DNA from: Paracoccaceae bacterium
Lineage (GTDB): Bacteria; Pseudomonadota; Alphaproteobacteria; Rhodobacterales; Rhodobacteraceae
Direction of reading: 5' to 3'
Assembly: GCA_009922885.1 (NCBI GenBank)
Contig: RFUP01000002.1
Coordinates: forward strand, 1 to 32,045
Length of the DNA: 32,045 bases
Part shown: piece by piece, positions 18,947-27,418 of the stretch
Layout of the letters: the number at the start of each line of letters is the position of its first letter
Numbering within the stretch: the first letter of the stretch is position 1
Notes under the pieces: model-generated
The model's input: only the letters and a program-made list of their open reading frames with translations
Database searches by the model: none
What the model was told of the DNA's origin: nothing
Program-made: the position numbers and the translations under genes

Positions 18947-19518
18947 CCCGGCGGCGGTTGTCGCAAGACGAGGTCGAGTTATGGCGCAAGGTGACTGACT
19001 CGGTGCACCGCATGCATCCGGACCGTTCTGTGGCTGACCCACTTCCCAAGCCGAAACCGATCAAACATGTGCAGCCGCGATTGCCGGAATTCAGCATCGG
19101 TGCGAAGGCAACCACCGGGCCGAGCCATGATATTCTCGCCCCTGTGGAAGTGCGCGTTGCCCGCCAGCCTGTTCAGATGGATGCGAAAGCTTTTCAGCGG
19201 ATGAAGCGCGGCAAGCTTTCGCCCGAAGCGCGGCTTGATTTGCACGGGATGACCTTGGACAAGGCGCATCCAGCGCTGGTTTCCTTCATCCTGTCGGCGC
19301 AGGCGCAGGGACTGCGGCTTGTTTTGGTGATTACCGGTAAGGGCAAGGACCGCGATGAGGGTGGCCCCATTCCGGTGCGGCGGGGTGTTCTTAGGCATCA
19401 GGTGCCGCAATGGCTTTCACTGCCGCCGATCCACCAAGCGGTGTTGCAGGTGGCGCAGGCGCATTTGGCCCATGGGGGCGGTGGCGCCTATTACGTCTAT
19501 CTGCGAAAGCGCCGCTAA
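18943..19518 (+). CDS. Smr domain protein
   Basis: RLDLHGMTLDKAHPALVSFI...LRLVLVITGKGKDRDEGGPIPVRRGVLRHQVPQWL. Confidence 0.93.
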   Translation: MTRRRLSQDEVELWRKVTDSVHRMHPDRSVADPLPKPKPIKHVQPRLPEFSIGAKATTGPSHDILAPVEVRVARQPVQMDAKAFQRMKRGKLSPEARLDLHGMTLDKAHPALVSFILSAQAQGLRLVLVITGKGKDRDEGGPIPVRRGVLRHQVPQWLSLPPIHQAVLQVAQAHLAHGGGGAYYVYLRKRR

Positions 19519-20627
19519 TTCAGGCGCCTCCCAGTCACGAGAACGTCGGGTGACAGGATCACAGTGGTTGCCTTTTGAACCGTGAGGATGGTGCCAGAAA
19601 GCAAACCGGTTTTGCCCGCGCGATCCAGCTGGAAGGCGTTATCAACTTCAGAGGATCGGTTCAGGATGTTGATCAGTGCGGGAGATGTGCCCGCAGTGAA
19701 GTGGCCGCCTGCACCAGCGCTGAAGTCTGATACATCAAGAACGGTAACAGGGAAGTCCGCAAGCGCGACCGGATCGGCGAGATTGCCGAGGCGATTGCCG
19801 ACGCCGTTGATGAGTGACGAGAGGGCGAGCACGCGGTCTTTCTGCGAGACGAAGATCGCGAAAGGCTGTGGAAGTTCGCGGATGCGGCCCGCTTGGGTGC
19901 GGAACAGCTCTACGTCGAGGTCGGGTGAAATCAACACCACACCACCAAGGTGACGGCGCGACCAACCGGGTTCGCGGATCTCGATCTGGCGGAGTGTTTC
20001 CATGCTGAGCATCGTTCCGAGCGAATGCGCGACGAGAATGATGCGTTTGGCACCGCTGGCCGAGATATCCCGCAGGGTTTGTTCCAGCCCATCTCGGGCG
20101 ATCAGGAGGGAGTCGCGGTCATAGGTGTAGCCCAGCGGGTGCGCGGCGGAAGGCCATGCGAAATGCACGACTTCGCCCGGCAACTCGAAATCATGCATCA
20201 ATTGGGCGGAGCGATAGACGCCATCAAGGAACGAGTTGTTATAGCCGTGCACGTAGAGAACGACCTCGCGATCACTCGGGGCGTGGGCTTTTAGGGCTGT
20301 GCCAAGCTCTGCGCGGAATTGGGTGTTCGAAGCGAAATCCGATCGCTCGGCCACGACGAATGAGCGTTGAGGATTGGGGTTGCGGTACCCGGCTTTGATC
20401 TGGCCAGCTTTATGATTTGGTGGCACCGAGACATCGACCGCGAGGTAGCGGCGTTCCTCGGAGCGATCTGCGCCGAACCATCCGGTTTCATCGGGCATAC
20501 GTTCTGTGGTTACGAAAACGCGGTGGATCGTTCCGATGCCGATGGCGCTGGGCATGAGAACGGTAGAGCCGCGGTCGGTGCAGGCCGAAAGCAGGAAAAC
20601 AAACACAAAAAGAAGTCGAATGGCCAT
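19515..20627 (-). CDS. DUF900-type alpha/beta hydrolase, predicted lipoprotein
   Basis: Lipobox-like LLSAC after signal sequence; VVLYVHGYNNSFLDGVYRSAQLMHD, VAHSLGTMLSMETLRQI (GHSxG-like nucleophile elbow). Confidence 0.88.
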   Translation of the reverse strand: MAIRLLFVFVFLLSACTDRGSTVLMPSAIGIGTIHRVFVTTERMPDETGWFGADRSEERRYLAVDVSVPPNHKAGQIKAGYRNPNPQRSFVVAERSDFASNTQFRAELGTALKAHAPSDREVVLYVHGYNNSFLDGVYRSAQLMHDFELPGEVVHFAWPSAAHPLGYTYDRDSLLIARDGLEQTLRDISASGAKRIILVAHSLGTMLSMETLRQIEIREPGWSRRHLGGVVLISPDLDVELFRTQAGRIRELPQPFAIFVSQKDRVLALSSLINGVGNRLGNLADPVALADFPVTVLDVSDFSAGAGGHFTAGTSPALINILNRSSEVDNAFQLDRAGKTGLLSGTILTVQKATTVILSPDVLVTGRRLN

Positions 20628-20629
20628 CA

Positions 20630-20657
20630 AAACCCCCGCCTGATTAAGCGAGGGTTT
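20630..20657 (-). terminator. Terminator hairpin downstream of hslU
   Basis: On - strand AAACCCTCGC-TTAATCAG-GCGGGGGTTTTG; 10-bp stem with one mismatch, short T-run; the 3' arm contains the SD-like GGGGG of the next gene. Confidence 0.65.
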
Positions 20658-20678
20658 ATCGCGAAGAAATCTTCTCGC

Positions 20679-21980
20679 CTAGAGGACGTAACGGCTCACG
20701 TCCACGGAGCGCGAAAGTTCGCCCAGATTTGCTTCAACGAAGGCTGCATCAACAACGACAGAGTGCCCGGAGCGATCGGGTGCAGTGAAGGAAAGTTCTT
20801 CGAAGACGCGCTCCATCACCGTGTAGAGGCGGCGCGCGCCGATGTTTTCGACGCTCTGGTTCACCTCGGCGGCGATGCGGGCCAAAGCGGCGATGCCATC
20901 TTCGGTGAAGCTGACGGTGACCTCTTCGGTACCCATCAGGGCAGTGTATTGGCGGGTGAGGGCGTTATCGGTTTCGGTGAGGATGCGTACGAAATCGGCC
21001 TCGGTAAGTGGCTTCAACTCCACGCGGATCGGCAGGCGGCCTTGGAGTTCGGGCAGGAGGTCCGATGGTTTGGCGATGTGGAAGGCGCCCGACGCGATGA
21101 AGAGGATGTGGTCGGTTTTCACGGGGCCGTATTTGGTGGAAACGGTGGTGCCTTCGATCAGGGGAAGCAGGTCACGCTGCACGCCTTCACGGGATACATC
21201 GGCACCGCGGGTTTCGGCGCGGGCGCAAACCTTGTCGATCTCGTCAATGAACACGATGCCGTTTTCCTGCACGGCTTCCAATGCAGCGGCTTTGACGGTT
21301 TCGTCGTCGAGAAGCTTGTCTGCCTCTTCGGCGATCAGCACCTCGTAGCTTTCCGAGACGCTGAGTTTGCGACGGGTCTTGCGGCCACCAAAGGCTTTGA
21401 AGAGGTCTTGCAAGCCCTGCATCTGCATTTCCATGCCTTGCCCGGGCATCCCCATGACAGGCATTCCGCCAGAAGGATCGTTCAGCTCCAGATCGATGAT
21501 CTTGTCGTCCAACTCGCCAGCTTTCAGCTTTTTGCGGAACATTTCGCGGGTGGCTTCGCGCGCGTCGGAGCCAGCGATGGCTTCGATGACGCGATCTTCG
21601 GCGGCTTTCTGGGCGCGCGCTTTGACATCCTCGCGCATTTGTTCGCGAACCTGCACAACGGCGCTATCCATCAGATCGCGGATGATTTGCTCAACATCGC
21701 GGCCAACGTAGCCGACTTCGGTGAATTTGGTGGCCTCAACCTTGAGGAAGGGCGCTTTGGCGAGTTTGGCCAAACGGCGGCTGATTTCGGTTTTGCCAAC
21801 GCCAGTTGGACCGATCATCAGGATGTTCTTGGGATAAACCTCGTCGCGCAGGTCGCCGGGCAATTGTTTGCGGCGCCAGCGGTTGCGAAGGGCAACGGCA
21901 ACGGCACGTTTGGCGTCTTTCTGGCCGATGATAAAGCGGTCGAGTTCGGAAACGATTTCGCGGGGGGTGAGGTCGGTCAT
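20679..21980 (-). CDS. hslU: ATP-dependent protease ATPase subunit HslU
   Basis: [71 protein letters not shown]. Confidence 0.98.
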   Translation of the reverse strand: MTDLTPREIVSELDRFIIGQKDAKRAVAVALRNRWRRKQLPGDLRDEVYPKNILMIGPTGVGKTEISRRLAKLAKAPFLKVEATKFTEVGYVGRDVEQIIRDLMDSAVVQVREQMREDVKARAQKAAEDRVIEAIAGSDAREATREMFRKKLKAGELDDKIIDLELNDPSGGMPVMGMPGQGMEMQMQGLQDLFKAFGGRKTRRKLSVSESYEVLIAEEADKLLDDETVKAAALEAVQENGIVFIDEIDKVCARAETRGADVSREGVQRDLLPLIEGTTVSTKYGPVKTDHILFIASGAFHIAKPSDLLPELQGRLPIRVELKPLTEADFVRILTETDNALTRQYTALMGTEEVTVSFTEDGIAALARIAAEVNQSVENIGARRLYTVMERVFEELSFTAPDRSGHSVVVDAAFVEANLGELSRSVDVSRYVL

Positions 21981-21992
21981 GCGAGGCCTTTT

Positions 21993-22008
21993 TGCTTCAC
22001 GTGAAACA
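21993..22008. promoter_or_regulatory. parS-like site with one mismatch in the hslV-hslU gap
   Basis: TGCTTCACGTGAAACA versus TGTTTCACGTGAAACA. Confidence 0.7.
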
Positions 22009-22013
22009 GCGGA

Positions 22014-22571
22014 TCAGCCGCTGATCTTTTCCACGGTGAGATTGCCATTGGTGTAAACGCAGATGTCTGCGGCGATGGACATGGATTTTCTCGCCACTTC
22101 TTCGGCACTTAGGGGGCTATCCATCAGGGCGCGGGCGGCTGCGAGGGCGTAGTTTCCACCCGAACCGATAGCCGCGACGTTATGCTCGGGTTCCAGCACA
22201 TCGCCTGCGCCAGTGATGACGAAAAGCTCTTTGCCGTCCGTCACGATGAGCATCGCTTCGAGCTTTTGCAGGTATTTGTCCGTGCGCCAGTCTTTCGCCA
22301 ACTCAACAGAGGCGCGGGCGAGTTGGCCGGGGGTGGCTTCGAGCTTTTTCTCCAGCCTTTCCAGAAGGGTAAAGGCATCTGCGGTGGAGCCTGCAAAGCC
22401 CGCAACCACATCATAACCGCCGGGTGAAAGGCGGCGCACTTTGCGGGCGGTGCCTTTGATGACCGTTTGGCCGAGGCTTACCTGCCCATCGCCAGCAACG
22501 ACAACCTCGCCACCTTTACGCACACCGATAATGGTGGTTCCGTGCCATCCGGGAAACTTGTCTTCGGCCAT
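22014..22571 (-). CDS. hslV: ATP-dependent protease peptidase subunit HslV
   Basis: [60 protein letters not shown]; start ATG at 22571 (ORF extension to 22664 is probably not coding). Confidence 0.97.
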   Translation of the reverse strand: MAEDKFPGWHGTTIIGVRKGGEVVVAGDGQVSLGQTVIKGTARKVRRLSPGGYDVVAGFAGSTADAFTLLERLEKKLEATPGQLARASVELAKDWRTDKYLQKLEAMLIVTDGKELFVITGAGDVLEPEHNVAAIGSGGNYALAAARALMDSPLSAEEVARKSMSIAADICVYTNGNLTVEKISG

Positions 22572-22711
22572 ACCGCCCTCCGTGGTTAATGGGTTATATG
22601 GGCAGGAAATCCGCCGCTCGCAACCATGCCAGATTGCGTATGGCTTGTGTATGGCAAGCGTCATGACGTTGATACGGACGTGCGCGGCGAAAAAATGGTT
22701 AACGAGGGGCT

Positions 22712-23623
22712 ATGAGCAACGAAAAAACCGTCCGGTTCTATCTGGAGCCAAGCCTGCGGGAGAGCGCTGAGCGGGGCGCGCATAATTTCATTTCCAAGAT
22801 TTCGGATGTGCTGCGGGAGCATGGGTTCGGCATCGAGGTGCATGGTAATGGGCCTGCCGAGGCGCGGCGGCATGCGGAGTTCGAAGGCTGGTCCTTGTTT
22901 CACATGGAGGAGCCTTGGGGGCCGCGCGGGCTGACGTTCCGGCGGGCGTATCATTATCCGTTCTGGGGGTTGGAGCCGAGCGGCGCGCGCTGGGAGTGGA
23001 ACGTGGCGCGGACGCCATTCGCGGGGCAGAGGATCGATCGGAAGGAAGCGAAACGGTTTTTCCGCTATTGGCGCGAGCGGCTCTTCGGCGAGGTGCTGGG
23101 CGATCTGGCCGAAGAGGGCTTCGTTTATGTTGCGCTGCAAGGGCGGTTGATGGAGCGGCGCTCGTTTCAGGCTTGCTCGCCCTTGGAGATGATCGAGACG
23201 GTGTTGCGCTGTGATGCGCGCCCTGTTGTGGCGGCACTGCATCCGAAGGAGCGCTACACCGAGGCGGAGTTGACGGCATTGCAGCGGATGGAAGACGCGC
23301 ACCCGCGTCTGACGGTTGTGATGGGGGAGATGGAGCGCTTGCTGCCGCGTTGCGATTATGTGGTGACGATGAATTCGAGCGTGGCGTTCAACGGCTATTT
23401 TCTGGAAAAGCCTGCGGTGCTGTTTGCGGGAGTGGATTTCCATCACATCGCTTTGGATGCGCGCGAGGATGCGGAAGCCGCGTTGCGCGATCCACTGGCG
23501 CATCGGCCGGATTACGAGGGCTATCTTTGGTGGTTCTGGCAGGAGATGAGCATCAACGCGGGCAGGCCCGAGGCCGAGGACAAGATCCTTGCCGCACTAA
23601 AGCGTGGCGGCATGCCGATATGA
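22712..23623 (+). CDS. Uncharacterised protein, GT-B-like / capsule polysaccharide (KpsS/KpsC-like) fold suspected
   Basis: 303 aa; C-terminal pattern FVYVALQGRLMERRSFQACSPLEMIETVLR...PVVAALHPKERYTEAEL...LPRCDYVVTMNSSVAFNGYFLEKPAVLFAGVDFHHIAL resembles capsule-synthesis GTs. Confidence 0.6.
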   Translation: MSNEKTVRFYLEPSLRESAERGAHNFISKISDVLREHGFGIEVHGNGPAEARRHAEFEGWSLFHMEEPWGPRGLTFRRAYHYPFWGLEPSGARWEWNVARTPFAGQRIDRKEAKRFFRYWRERLFGEVLGDLAEEGFVYVALQGRLMERRSFQACSPLEMIETVLRCDARPVVAALHPKERYTEAELTALQRMEDAHPRLTVVMGEMERLLPRCDYVVTMNSSVAFNGYFLEKPAVLFAGVDFHHIALDAREDAEAALRDPLAHRPDYEGYLWWFWQEMSINAGRPEAEDKILAALKRGGMPI

Positions 23624-23651
23624 AAAAGGGCGCCGACAAGGGCGCCCTTTT
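23624..23651. terminator. Bidirectional intrinsic terminator between convergent 22712-23623 gene and trxA
   Basis: AAAAGGGCGCC-GACAAG-GGCGCCCTTTT, perfect 11-bp stem. Confidence 0.88.
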
Positions 23652-23671
23652 CGTGTTCGGTTTGGCAGGCC

Positions 23672-23998
23672 TTAGATGGCGCTGTCGATCCAGCTTTTCA
23701 GCGAGGCTTTCGGGGCCGCGCCGGCGCGGTTCGAGATCACTTGGCCGTCTTTGAAGATGAAGAGCGCCGGAATGCCGCGAACGCCGAGTTGGGCGGCAAC
23801 CTGCTGGTTGTTGTCGACGTCGATCTTGGCGATCTTCACCTTGCCGCCGTATTCGGTGGCGAGTTCTTCGAGGGCCGGGCCAATCTGGCGGCAGGGGCCG
23901 CACCATTCAGCCCAAAAGTCTACGACCACGGGGACGTCCGAGTTTTTGACTTCGGCGTCGAAGGTGGCATCAGTAACGGCAACGGTTGCGCCAGCCAT
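23672..23998 (-). CDS. trxA: Thioredoxin
   Basis: [36 protein letters not shown]. Confidence 0.97.
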   Translation of the reverse strand: MAGATVAVTDATFDAEVKNSDVPVVVDFWAEWCGPCRQIGPALEELATEYGGKVKIAKIDVDNNQQVAAQLGVRGIPALFIFKDGQVISNRAGAAPKASLKSWIDSAI

Positions 23999-24034
23999 AT
24001 CTCATCTCCTGAATGTGAGGCAGTTGAGGGTAAG

Positions 24035-27000
24035 CTATGGGGAGGGGCGCGGGGCGTCAAGGGTTGTGGCGCGCACATAGGCGGTGCGCAAGATATGCTC
24101 CGAGAGGGGCATGAAGGTGGTGGAGCTTGTCCAGATGAAGGCGGTTTCGATGCGCTTCTCGGGGTAAACCGCTGACAGGGCGGCGGAATATGCTGCCATC
24201 TGGCGCAGGAGGCCTTCGGGCACCTCGGATTCTGATGCGGGAACGACGCTGTTTGTCTTGTAATCAATCGCAAGCACGTGATCGGCTGCGACGATAAGGC
24301 GGTCGATCTTGCCAAAGACGCGGCCAAGCTCGGGGAGGGTGGCCGAAATCGGCACCTCGACGAGGCCTTGGGTGAAGTATTGCGATAAGGTGGGCGACTG
24401 GATGGTGCGCTGGGCTTCTTCCAAAGCGGGGGCGAGCGCTGCGGGATCGAAACCGGAGGCCAGTTGCGCGGCGGCTTCAGGCCAGAGCGACGGGGGAAGC
24501 CCAGGGAGCTTTTCCAAGAGGAGGTGGACGAGAGAGCCGAAAGACATCGCCTCATCCGGCGCGCGGCCTTCGCCGGGGAGCGCGTGTTCGCCGCCGAGGG
24601 AAGAGGGGCGGACGGTGCCTTGGGGTTTGGGCATCCGCTTGGCGGGAAGGTGGAAAAGTGGATCGAGCGCTTTGGTTTGGGGGGCTGATTTTTCCTTCGG
24701 GGTGTCAAGCGGAAGGGCGTGCCAGCCCTCGTCTTCCATGCGCAAGCCTTGACCGCTGGAGTAGGCGTGGGGCGTGGCGCCCATATTGGTCATGCTGCCT
24801 TGCAACTGGGCGTACCAGCCGGAGGAATCCTCTTTCAGCGAGCCGGATCCAGCGAGGATCAACCACTTTTCCGCACGAGTTAGGGCCACATAGAGGAGCC
24901 TGTCCCGCTCGGCGGCGACTGTGCCGAGGCGGGTTTCGCGGATGTCGTTATACATCTCCGGGCGCTCGGCGGCGTTGGGCCACCACCAGCAGAGACCGTC
25001 GTGCAATACGATGCGCTTCTCGTTCTGATCCCTGCGGTCCATCGTGTCGGGGAGGATGACGATGGGGGCTTCGAGACCCTTTGCGCCATGAACGGTCATG
25101 ACGCGGATCTCATCGGCATCACCGTCGAATTGGCGTTTGATTTCGAGATCGTCGGTTTCGATCCAGCCGAGGAAGCCCGTGAGGCTGGGGATATCGTTCT
25201 GCTCATAGGCAAGGGCCTGCGAGAGCAGGGCGTCGATCCCGTCTTCGGCTTCGGTGCCGAGACGTGCCAGAAGTTTGCGGCGGCCGTCGTGGCGGATGAG
25301 GATCCGTTCGATCAGATCATAGGGGCGGAGATAGTCCGACTGAGCGGCGAGATCGGCAAGAATAGAGACTGTTTCGGCGTGATCTTCTGCCTTCTCCTGT
25401 AGCGCAGCCCAAAGCGTTTTGTCGCCACGGGCGTGGGCGAGGGTGAATATCTGCTGCTCAGACCAGCCGAAAAGCGGGGAGCGGAGCGCGGTGGCGAGGG
25501 AGAGATCGTCCTCTGGCGTGGCGACAGCGGAGAGGAGTGCGGCTAGATCGCGGACGGCAAGCTCGGCGCCGACTTTCAGTCGGTCCGATCCGGCGATGGG
25601 CAGGCCCTCTTCCTTACAGGCCTTGATGATATGGGCGAATAGCGCGGAGCGGCGCTGAACGAGGATCAGGAAATCGCCCGCGCGAACGGGGCGGGCGACG
25701 ATCGGGCCGCCATCTTTCGGGGTTTCGGGGATCGTTGCGCCCGAGCCGATCATATTTCGGATTTCTTGGGCGATCTGGCGCGCGAGACGCACGTCATGGT
25801 GATCCGGAGAAACCCAATCGACGGTGGCGTCTTCCGGCGGCTTCTCCTTGTCGGCAGGTTCGACGAGAGGCCAGAGATCGACGCGGCCGGGCAGGAGGTC
25901 GTGGAACGCAATATGAGACGAATTCGCCTCGAAACCCGATCCTTCGCGATCCGTGAAAGTGTGATCGACGAGGGAAAGGATCGTTTTCGACGACCGGAAG
26001 GAATAGCGCAGGCTGGTAGAGACGAGCGGCGTTCCGATGGGGTCGAGCCGTTCGGAAAAACGAAGGCGCATGCGGTCGAATTCTTTCGGGTCGGCGCCTT
26101 GGAAGCTGTAGATCGACTGCTTCTTGTCGCCCACGACGAAGATGGTGCGCTGCTTGTTCGAGTTTGCGCCTTCGCCGGAGGTGAATTCCTGACTGAGGAG
26201 GTCGATCACCTGCCATTGGAGGGGGTTGGTGTCTTGGGCCTCGTCGACGAGGATATGGTCGATGCCGCCATCAAGGCGATAGAGCACCCAAGAGGCGACT
26301 TCGGAGCGGGAAAGCAGATCGCGGGCTTTCAGGATAAGATCGTCAAAATCGAGCCAGCCGCGCACCAGTTTTCGAGACTGATACGCCTCGATAAAGGGTT
26401 TCGCGAAGGCGTGAAGATCGGCAGTGGCCTCCCAGGCCTTGATCCGGTTCAGGAGTTCATGGGCGGCAGCGGTGCGTTCGATCCAGGCATCGATATCGTC
26501 AATGAGATGGGCGACAGCCTCGCGGACTTTATGGTGGTTCGCTTGGGGAATGCGGCCGACCTTGAACGGGCCGTTGTTCGAGTCGCGAAACAATGGAACC
26601 AGCGCTTCATGCGCGGCAATGCTGGGTTGGGGGAGGTTGATCTTGGAGAGGCCGTCGGCAAATTTCTTGGTCGCCGCCCCCTGCTTCGGGAAGAGTTCGC
26701 AAATGTCTTTCGCAAGGGCGGCTTCGGCGCCAGTGAAGGCGATGGGGAGCACGTCTTCGGGTTTGGCAGTGGGCTCCACGCCGAATAGCGGCGCGAGGGT
26801 GATGCGGGTGTGATCGCCTTGGAAGCCTGCACGGTTCATCACGATGGATTGGGTGAATTCGTCGAAATCAGACCCGGACAGACGCATCGCAATCGCTTCC
26901 ATCGCCTGTCGGTGCGGGCCTTCAGCCATGTCGCGCACAATCTCGGCGCGGAGGAGGGAGCCGGCGCGGTCGTCCATTTCCTGGAAGTTCGGGCTGACTC

Positions 27001-27418
27001 GGGCTTCGAGCGGGAAGCGGCGCAGGAGGGTGGCGCAGAAGGAGTGGATGGTTTGGACCTTGAGGCCACCGGGGGTTTCGATGGCGCGCGCGAAGAGGGT
27101 GCGGGCATCGCGGAGAACGCCCTTGGGGAGGTTCTGACCAAGCCCGAGTTTGTGCATTTCCTTCGATAGCGTGTCATTGTCGAGCATGGCCCATTCACCG
27201 AGGCGGCGGAACAGACGGTTCTGCATCTCGGAAGCGGCGGCCTTGGTATAGGTGAGGCAGAGGATCTTTTGCGGCTCGACTCCGTCAAGAAGCAGGCGCG
27301 CGACGCGGTCTGTCAGCACGCGGGTTTTTCCGGAGCCAGCGTTTGCGCCGACCCATGTGGAGACATCGGGGCGCGCGGCACTGACTTGGGCACGGGTAGC
27401 GTCGTTCATGCCACTCAT
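24035..27418 (-). CDS. addA: Double-strand break repair helicase-nuclease AddA
   Basis: WVGANAGSGKTRVLTDRVARLLLDG, KILCLTYTKAAASEMQNRL, ILVDEAQDTNPLQWQVI, IRVMTVHGAKGLEAPIVILPDT, nuclease LAIDYKTN. Starts 27418 or 27409. Confidence 0.97.
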   Translation of the reverse strand: MSGMNDATRAQVSAARPDVSTWVGANAGSGKTRVLTDRVARLLLDGVEPQKILCLTYTKAAASEMQNRLFRRLGEWAMLDNDTLSKEMHKLGLGQNLPKGVLRDARTLFARAIETPGGLKVQTIHSFCATLLRRFPLEARVSPNFQEMDDRAGSLLRAEIVRDMAEGPHRQAMEAIAMRLSGSDFDEFTQSIVMNRAGFQGDHTRITLAPLFGVEPTAKPEDVLPIAFTGAEAALAKDICELFPKQGAATKKFADGLSKINLPQPSIAAHEALVPLFRDSNNGPFKVGRIPQANHHKVREAVAHLIDDIDAWIERTAAAHELLNRIKAWEATADLHAFAKPFIEAYQSRKLVRGWLDFDDLILKARDLLSRSEVASWVLYRLDGGIDHILVDEAQDTNPLQWQVIDLLSQEFTSGEGANSNKQRTIFVVGDKKQSIYSFQGADPKEFDRMRLRFSERLDPIGTPLVSTSLRYSFRSSKTILSLVDHTFTDREGSGFEANSSHIAFHDLLPGRVDLWPLVEPADKEKPPEDATVDWVSPDHHDVRLARQIAQEIRNMIGSGATIPETPKDGGPIVARPVRAGDFLILVQRRSALFAHIIKACKEEGLPIAGSDRLKVGAELAVRDLAALLSAVATPEDDLSLATALRSPLFGWSEQQIFTLAHARGDKTLWAALQEKAEDHAETVSILADLAAQSDYLRPYDLIERILIRHDGRRKLLARLGTEAEDGIDALLSQALAYEQNDIPSLTGFLGWIETDDLEIKRQFDGDADEIRVMTVHGAKGLEAPIVILPDTMDRRDQNEKRIVLHDGLCWWWPNAAERPEMYNDIRETRLGTVAAERDRLLYVALTRAEKWLILAGSGSLKEDSSGWYAQLQGSMTNMGATPHAYSSGQGLRMEDEGWHALPLDTPKEKSAPQTKALDPLFHLPAKRMPKPQGTVRPSSLGGEHALPGEGRAPDEAMSFGSLVHLLLEKLPGLPPSLWPEAAAQLASGFDPAALAPALEEAQRTIQSPTLSQYFTQGLVEVPISATLPELGRVFGKIDRLIVAADHVLAIDYKTNSVVPASESEVPEGLLRQMAAYSAALSAVYPEKRIETAFIWTSSTTFMPLSEHILRTAYVRATTLDAPRPSP

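Noticed and set aside
20367-22004. 545-aa + strand ORF antisense to the whole of hslU
   Set aside because: hslU on the minus strand is unambiguous; the antisense frame has no recognisable domain and looks like an open shadow frame common in GC-rich coding DNA.
25766-26788. 340-aa + strand ORF antisense to addA (and 28375-29385 antisense to addB)
   Set aside because: Shadow frames of strongly skewed minus-strand genes; no coherent protein motifs or start context.
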